From positions 62,001 through 126,000 of the forward strand of contig QPMI01000107.1 in the NCBI GenBank assembly GCA_004431415.1: DNA of 64,000 nucleotides. The letters run 5' to 3'. Under the pieces are notes generated by a model. The model worked only from the letters and a program-made list of their open reading frames with translations, searched no databases and was not told where the DNA came from. Source of the stretch: Cyanophora paradoxa. Lineage: Eukaryota; Glaucocystophyceae; Cyanophorales; Cyanophoraceae. The translations under genes and the position numbers were made by a program. Positions 57,401-64,000 of the stretch are shown here, in pieces (position 1 is the first letter of the stretch; every line of letters begins with the position of its first letter).

Positions 57401-60400
57401 CGCCTCGCTGCACACTCGCGACGAGTTGCGCAACAGGAACGTCTCGGAGACGCGGAGCTTGTTCAGGTCGGTCTCCGCGAGGTCCACCCTCAGGTCGAAT
57501 TCCGTCTTGTAGCCCAGGGACAGCTGGGGCGCCGGCGGGCCGGTGCGGGCCTGCTTCGATTCGCTCTCCTTCGAGTCCGCAGGCGTCAGGTACACCGCCT
57601 TGTACCAGTAATCCGTCTGGTGCGCGCGGCCCGTGTCCACGTGGCGGTACACTCCGTCGCTGTCCGCCGTCGGGACCATCGCGACCGTCGTCCACTCACT
57701 CCCCGCCGCGCTGGACATCGCCCGGGAGATCCGCACCCCCGTCACATTCACCACGGGGTCGAGCGTCGGCAGCTCGACCTCCAACCACACCGCCGTCGCG
57801 TTGACGGCAGTCGTCGTGAGGGTCGGCTGCGGCGAGTCGTCCGTCGTCACCGACGCCGTGTCCGAGTCCTGCGAGGGGCCCACCCACGAGGTCGCAATCG
57901 CCCAGCACGAGTACGTCGTGCTCGGCTGCAGGGACACGAGGACCTCCTCCGCCAGGCCCATCCGCTCGATGGCCACCGTGCGCGCCGTGTTCGTGTCATT
58001 GCAGGTCAGCTGGTAGTTGTCGGCGAGCACGTTGCTCGCGTCGTGCTCGATTTCGATGTGAACCTTGATGGTGTTCGAGTCCACCATCGTCATCGTCACG
58101 ACGGGGGCCTTCGGCGGCAGCGTCACCGCCACGTCGCCCACCTCGCTTCTCGTGCCCCCTTGGCCCTCGAACACGCACTTCCACACGTACGCCGTCGCCC
58201 AGTCCACCTTGTAGCCCGTCGCGCCGTCTTCACTCGAAACGACGAACTGCGCGCCCGAGACGGTGAAGGTGACCGCCGACGCGTTGGCCCAGCAGACCGT
58301 CCTCACGACGACGCTCTCGAGCCCCAGCGGCAGGGAAACGTTCACCGTTACCGACGGGTAGTTCGTGTTCGCGTGGGTGACCGGCACAGGCGCAGGCAGG
58401 GCGGTCCAGAGCTCCTTCTTCGCCGACTCTGGCGACGTGACGCGCACCCCGCCATTGTCGACCGTCAGCAGCGCCGTGTAGTTGTACGCGCGGCCCTCGG
58501 CCAGGCCGGTGTCGTTGAATCGGAGACAGCAGCGGCTCGCATCGTCAAGGCGATGGCACGGCCCGCAGCTCGACGGCGAGAGCGGGATCGTCACGATCGG
58601 GCTGGAGCCGGCGCCGTCGCGGTAGAGCTCCGTCCCGTTGCTCTTCTCCCAGCCCACAGGGAGCTCAATCTCCACGCTGATGGTCGAGGTCGTCGCCCGG
58701 TACGGGCCCTTGACGACCAGCGGTGCTTCTGGTGGCGTCGTCACGTTGAAGTGCGCGCGCTCGCTCGTCAGCCCCTCCTGGCCAATGTAGTGCGCCGTGT
58801 ACGTGTACAAAGTCGCGGGCCTCGCCCCTGTGTCCACGCACGTGGCCGTGCCGCCCACCCCGCCCAACCATCCGATCGGGTTCGGCGCCGAGCAGCTGAA
58901 GCTGAAGCTGTCGCGCGACACCACCAAGCCGGTGACGGAGCTGTTCGCCACCGACGGCGCCATGTGCAGGCTGACAGTGACCGCACTGGAGCCCGTCACC
59001 GTGGCCGAATTCAGGCTGAACGCCGGCGGCGACGGCGCGGTCCACGCCCCGTCCGCATCGCTCAGATCCGAGTCCTTCCCGGCGATCCCGTCCGGCTCGC
59101 CGGACGTCGTGTAGTCCGCCTTGTACCAGTACTGCGTCCCCGCCACGCGAGCCGTGTCGGTGTACACGTAGTGGCCCTCCGGCTCCGGCTTGCTGTTGAT
59201 CTCCGCGATCTCCTGGTACGTCCCGTCGACCGACGGCGCGCGGTAGATGCGAATCGTCACTGCCGCCGCCTGCTCCGGCACCGGGCGGTCCACCACCAGC
59301 GTGATCGCCGACGTGTTGCGGTCGATGCCCGTCGCCGTGATCTTGGGTCTGGCGGCGATGTCCGTCTCCGCCAGTGCCGACCCGTTCGGGGAGTTCGTGT
59401 ACAGCGTGAACAGCGTCGCCTGGTAGAAGTAGAGCAGGCCAGGGGCGAGCTCGTCGTCGATGAACTCGTACGTGTCCAACGTGCTGACTGCGCCCTGCGA
59501 GCCAACGAGCGAGCCGTTGCGATACAGGTCGATCCGCTTGATGACCGGCAGGAGGTCCTCGGCCGGGCTGGTCTGCATCTCCGGGTCCGCAGGCTCATTC
59601 CGGTACACCACCTGGACCTTCACCGCCGTCGCGTTCGGGTAGGCCGGCTCGAAGCTCACATACAGCTTCGGCGCTGCCGGGCTCGCCTGCGTCACCTGGA
59701 GGACGTCCGAGGTCGGCGAGTTCAGCCCCGTCGTAGTGTAGTACGCCGTGATGTTCGACTTCGTCGCCGGCTCCAGGCCCGTGAGCGTTATGCAGTCCTC
59801 GAACTCGTCCTCCTTGGGGATGGAGAACGTGTAGGGGGTGCTTGTCGGAAGGTACAGGCGGGAGAACTCCGTCGTCTTAATCTCAGCGTGGCTGAGGTTT
59901 CGCGGGTACGTCACGCAGATCTTCGCGGTCGTCGCGGTGACCAGCGTGTACGAGATGGTCGGCTTCACCACCAGCAGCGCCGTCACGTGGAGCGGATCCG
60001 AGATCAGGCCCCTCTCATTGCGCTCCAAGCCGTTGTAGAAGACCAAGCCCTCGTACTGTGCCGTGTACTCGTACGTGATGCCGGGGTTGATGGCCCCGGT
60101 GCCGTCAACGCACGACGCGAGCCAGTTGTCCGACGCCTCGCTGCACACTCGCGACGAGTTGCGCAACAGGAACGTCTCGGAGACGCGGAGCTTGTTGAGG
60201 TCGGTCTCCGCGAGGTCCACCCTCAGGTCGAATTCCGTCTTGTAGCCCAGGGACAGCTGGGGCGCCGGCGGGCCGGTGCGGGCCTGCTTCGATTCGCTCT
60301 CCTTCGAGTCCGCAGGCGTCAGATACACCGCCTTGTACCAGTAATCCGTCTGGTGCGCGCGGCCCGCGTCCACGTGGCGGTACACCCCATCGCTGTCCGC

Positions 60401-63400
60401 CGTCGGGACCGTCGCGACCGTCGTCCACTCACTCCCCGCCGCGCTGGACATCGCCCGGGAGATCCGCACCCCCGTCACATTCACCACGGGGTCGAGCGTC
60501 GGCAGCGCGACCTCCAACCACACCGCCGTCGCGTTGACGGCAGTCGTCGTGAGGGTCGGCTGCGGCGAGTCGTCCGTCGTCACCGACGCCGTGTCCGAGT
60601 CCTGCGAGGGGCCCACCCACGAGGTCGCAATCGCCCAGCACGAGTACGTCGTGCTCGGCTGCAGGGACACGAGGACCTCCTCCGCCAGGCCCATCCGCTC
60701 GATGGCCACCGTGCGCGCCGTGTTCGTGTCATTGCAGGTCAGCTGGTAGTTGTCGGCGAGCACGTTGCTCGCGTCGTGCTCGATTTCGATGTGAACCTTG
60801 ATGGTGTTCGAGTCCACCATCGTCATCGTCACGACGGGGCCTTCGGCGGCAGCGTCACCGCCACGTCGCCCACCTCGCTTCTCGTGCCCCCTTGGCCCTC
60901 GAACACGCACTTCCACACGTACGCCGTCGCCCAGTCCACCTTGTAGCCCGTCGCGCCGTCTTCACTCGAAACGACGAACTGCGCGCCCGAGACGGTGAAG
61001 GTGACCGCCGACGCGTTGGCCCAGCAGACCGTCCTCACGACGACGCTCTCGAGCCCCAGCGGCAGGGAAACGTTCACCGTCACCGACGGGTAGTTCGTGC
61101 TCGCGTGGATGACCGGCACAGGCGCAGGCAGGGCGGTCCAGAGCTCCTTCTTCGCCGACTCTGGCGACGTGACGCGCACCCCGCCATTGTCGACCGTCAG
61201 CAGCGCCGTGTAGTTGTACGCGCGGCCCTCGGCCAGGCCGGTGTCGTTGAATCGGAGACAGCAGCGGCTCGCATCGTCAAGGCGATGGCACGGCCCGCAG
61301 CTCGACGGCGAGAGCGGGATCGTCACGATCGGGCTGGAGCCGGCGCCGTCGCGGTAGAGCTCCGTCCCGTTGCTCTTCTCCCAGCCCACAGGGAGCTCAA
61401 TCTCCACGCTGATGGTCGAGGTCGTCGCCCGGTACGGGCCCTTGACGACCAGCGGTGCTTCTGGTGGCGTCGTCACGTTGAAGTGCGCGCGCTCGCTCGT
61501 CAGCCCCTCCTGGCCAATGTAGTGCGCCGTGTACGTGTACAAAGTCGCGGGCCTCGCCCCTGTGTCCACGCACGTGGCCGTGCCGCCCACCCCGCCCAAC
61601 CATCCGATCGGGTTCGGCGCCGAGCAGCTGAAGCTGAAGCTGTCGCGCGACACCACCAAGCCGGTGACGGAGCTGTTCGCCACCGACGGCGCCATGTGCA
61701 GGCTGACAGTGACCGCACTGGAGCCCGTCACCGTGGCCGAATTCAGGCTGAACGCCGGCGGCGACGGCGCGGTCCACGCCCCGTCCGCATCGCTCAGATC
61801 CGAGTCCTTCCCGGCGATCCCGTCCGGCTCGCCGGACGTCGTGTAGTCCGCCTTGTACCAGTACTGCGTCCCCGCCACGCGAGCCGTGTCGGTGTACACG
61901 TAGTCACCCTCCGGCTCCGGCTTGCTGTTGATCTCCGCGATCTCCTGGTACGTCCCGTCGACCGACGGCGCGCGGTAGATGCGAATCGTCACTGCCGCCG
62001 CCTGCTCCGGCACCGGGCGGTCCACCACCAGCGTGATCGCCGACGTGTTGCGGTCGATGCCCGTCGCCGTGATCTTGGGTCTGGCGGCGATGTCCGTCTC
62101 CGCCAGTGCCGACCCGTTCGGGGAGTTCGTGTACAGCGTGAACAGCGTCGCCTGGTAGTAGTAGAGCAGGCCAGGGGCGAGCTCGTCGTCGATGAACTCG
62201 TACGTGTTCAACGTGCTGACTGCGCCCTGCGAGCCAACGAGCGAGCCGTTGCGATACAGGTCGATCCGCTTGATGACCGGCAGGAGGTCCTCGGCCGGGC
62301 TGGTCTGCATCTCCGGGTCCGCAGGCTCGTTCCTGTACACCACCTGGACCTTCACCGCCGTCGCGTTCGGGTAGGCCGGCTCGAAGCTCACATACAGCTT
62401 CGGCGCTGCCGGGCTCGCCTGCGTCACCTGGAGGACGTCCGAGGTCGGCGAGTTCAGCCCCGTCGTAGTGTAGTACGCCGTGATGTTCGACGTCGTCGCC
62501 GGCTCCAGGCCCGTGAGCATTATGCAGTCCTCGAACTCGTCCTCCTTGGGGATGGAGAACGTGTTGGGGGTGCTTGTCGGAAGGTACAGGCGGGAGAACT
62601 CCGTCGTCTTGATCTCAGCGTGGCTGAGGTTTCGCGGGTACGTCACACAGATCTTCGCGGTCGTCGCGGTGACCAGCGTGTACGAGATGGTCGGCTTCAC
62701 CACCAGCAGCGCCGTCACGTGGAGCGGATCCGAGATCAGGCCCCTCTCATTGCGCTCCAAGCCGTTGTAGAAGACCAAGCCCTCGTACTGTGCCGTGTAC
62801 TCGTACGTGATGCCGGGGTTGATGGCCCCGGTGCCATCAACGCACGACGCGAGCCAGTTGTCCGACGCCTCGCTGCACACTCGCGACGAGTTGCGCAACA
62901 GGAACGTCTCGGAGACGCGGAGCTTGTTCAGGTCGGTCTCCGCGAGGTCCACCCTCAGGTCGAATTCCGTCTTGTAGCCCAGGGACAGCTGGGGCGCCGG
63001 CGGGCCGGTGCGGGCCTGCTTTGATTCGCTCTCCTTCGAGTCCGCAGGCGTCAGGTACACCGCCTTGTACCAGTAATCCGTCTGGTGCGCGCGGCCCGCG
63101 TCCACGTGGCGGTACACCCCATCGCTGTCCGCCGTCGGGACCATCGCGACCGTCGTCCACTCACTCCCCGCCGCGCTGGACATCGCCCGGGAGATCCGCA
63201 CCCCCGTCACATTCACCACGGGGTCGAGCGTCGGCAGCTCGACCTCCAACCACACCGCCGTCGCGTTGACGGCAGTCGTCGTGAGGGTCGGCCGCGGCGA
63301 GTCGTCCGTCGTCGCCGACGCCGTGTTCGAGTCCTGCGAGTCGCCCGCCGACGACGTCGTCTTCGCCCAGCACGAGTACGTGGTGCTCGGCTGCAGGGCA

Positions 63401-64000
63401 GTGATGGTCACCGTTGACGGCCCAGTCAGCTCGATGTCCATCGTGCGCGCCGTGCTCGTGTCGTTGCAGGTCAGTCGGTAGTCGGTGGAGAGCTGCTTGC
63501 TTCGGATGTGATTCAGGATGTCGACTGTGACGGTGATGTTGTTCGAGTCCGCCATCGCCATGGTCACAACGGGGGCCTTCGGCGGCAGTGTGACCGTGAC
63601 TGCTCCTGATGCACTGGTCGTGCCTCCCTTTCCATCAAAAACACACGTGTATGAGTAGACTCCCATGTAGTCCACAGTGGTCTTTGTCTCCACAATAACT
63701 TCATCCAACACTATTGCATGTGTTGTTGTTTGCATGGTGACTTCGTCTGTGCGAGTACAGCGTGTTGCGGTTACCACGTCCCTTGTGTAGTCACTTGGCA
63801 GAGGGACACTGATGTTTACAGAAGGGTCGGCTGATTTGCTAGCCACATAGGGAGTGGGAGCGTCGACAGCGGTCCAGGCAATAATGCTGACTGATGGCTC
63901 TGATTCTACGATCACTCCCCCGGTCCTAACAGAGCGTCGCATTGCTGCTCCAAGCATTGTCGGCATAATGAGCTTCGCGTAATACTCGTATGGTGTCCCT
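33459..64000 (-). CDS. Giant FN3-repeat type I membrane protein (5' end outside window)
   Basis: A single gene entering from the right edge; the frame is still open at 64000. Most of it is one exon, 38551 to beyond 64000, coding FN3-like domains of about 100 aa, each with the F-strand pattern Y-x-Y-x-A (TDYWYKAVYLTP, ITYEYTAQYEG) and many NxT/S sequons. C-terminal exons: 38271-38493 (with Ser-Pro linker), 38133-38211, 38005-38076, 37809-37946, 37434-37758, 36847-37383, 36098-36781, 35540-36041, 35334-35484, 34843-35278, 34680-34782, 34516-34624, 34231-34460, 33947-34172 and 33459-33883; introns are 48-68 nt. They code a Cys-rich ectodomain of unknown family, one transmembrane helix (GVIVGAVIGGVAFVAVAVVV) and a tail of about 150 aa ending EPVPTIAL. 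About 9,900 aa lie in the window. An adhesin or surface-coat role is inferred. The 35485-35539 intron is the least certain. Seventeen one-base losses in the array break the raw frame. Confidence 0.85.
33973..34048 (-). other. Transmembrane helix of the giant protein
   Basis: Codes NIGVIVGAVIGGVAFVAVAV and VVAYAARIRYLRK: about 24 apolar residues followed by Arg/Lys, the stop-transfer pattern of a type I protein. The preceding segment is Pro-rich (PAPNPVPVVPPATGG), a stalk. Confidence 0.85.
38376..38432 (-). other. Ser-Pro linker followed by acidic patch
   Basis: Codes ATPTPSPSPSPSPSPS followed by KIPIPDYDDDKNDQPDGNGD. It separates the FN3 array from the Cys-rich membrane-proximal ectodomain. 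Ser-Pro runs resemble hydroxyproline-type extended linkers of algal wall proteins; modification is not shown. Confidence 0.8.
38551..43302 (-). repeat. Diverged FN3 domains flanking the homogenised array
   Basis: About 15 FN3-like domains that are recognisable but diverged relatives of those in the array. For example NGTELYRDGQLIATL and GRAYNYTALLTVDNDGVVVK at about 42,100-42,290 match the array's NGTELYRDGAGSSPI and YNYTALLTVDNGGVRV, and the same domain order is kept for roughly one unit next to the array. They look like older duplications no longer homogenised. Confidence 0.8.
43303..63340 (-). repeat. Homogenised tandem array, 7.3 units of 2,733 bp
   Basis: The landmark gtgtactcgtacgtgatgcc recurs at 43681, 46411, 49136, 51869, 54599, 57330, 60063 and 62795. 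Spacings are 2730, 2725, 2733, 2730, 2731, 2733 and 2732. After counting one-base losses in G/C runs (3, 8, 0, 3, 2, 0, 1), every unit is exactly 2,733 bp = 911 codons. Each unit has about nine FN3-like domains. Units differ by scattered substitutions, several private to neighbours. The array starts abruptly near 63,340 inside one domain and ends near 43,303 at a domain boundary, so it is a whole number of domains but not of units. Confidence 0.93.

Noticed and set aside
48961-60946. Plus-strand open frames of 1,300 and 1,878 codons opposite the FN3 array
   Set aside because: Arg/Val/His-rich translations with no domain, copied in every repeat unit; they exist because third-position GC bias removes stops on the other strand.

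Overview
This 64 kb window is nuclear DNA of a microbial eukaryote. The evidence is spliced genes with very short introns (about 40-110 nt), class II tRNA-Leu genes with internal A and B boxes, a GT48 1,3-beta-glucan synthase, a CEP164-like ciliary protein and a giant fibronectin-III-type membrane protein. Coding DNA is very GC-rich and introns are packed with CCCCGCC repeats. A flagellated, probably algal protist (haptophyte- or stramenopile-like) fits best, but the lineage is inference. I rebuilt the gene models by joining exons at GTGCGC...CAG junctions that keep the reading frame. Many introns also carry a CTGAC branch-point-like motif near the 3' end, and four use GC instead of GT as donor.

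Layout. 1-2957 (-): 5' part of a secreted GH42-like glycoside hydrolase, divergent from 3248-7419 (+), a CEP164-like WW/IQ/coiled-coil protein. 8322-15509 (-): a complete 19-exon GT48 glucan synthase. 16540-30292: a large inverted duplication. Its right arm (27445-30292) holds a tRNA-Leu(AAG) and the 5' half of an OB-fold gene resembling the telomere CST subunit CTC1 (27830-32593, +). Its left arm holds the mirror-image tRNA and a truncated CTC1-like pseudogene. The left arm is split by a 7,734-bp insertion (18775-26508) with 19-bp terminal inverted repeats, a TAT target-site duplication, CTAG-based subterminal repeats and several minisatellites: a CACTA-type, apparently non-autonomous DNA transposon. 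The uninterrupted right arm preserves the empty site. 33459 to beyond 64000 (-): one giant type I membrane protein gene, at least about 9,900 aa in this window.

The giant gene contains a homogenised tandem array (43303-63340) of 7.3 units of exactly 2,733 bp (911 aa, about nine FN3-like domains). Every departure from that length is a one-base loss in a G or C run (17 in all), so the apparent frameshifts are most likely sequencing or assembly errors. Next in the C-terminal direction come diverged FN3 domains, a Ser-Pro linker, a Cys-rich ectodomain on 15 small exons, one transmembrane helix and a cytoplasmic tail.

The genes are not an operon. Their shared theme is cell surface and flagellum (glycoside hydrolase, glucan synthase, giant adhesin-like protein, distal-appendage protein), but co-function is not shown. 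No function is proposed for the unassigned stretches within 18.8-26.5 kb.
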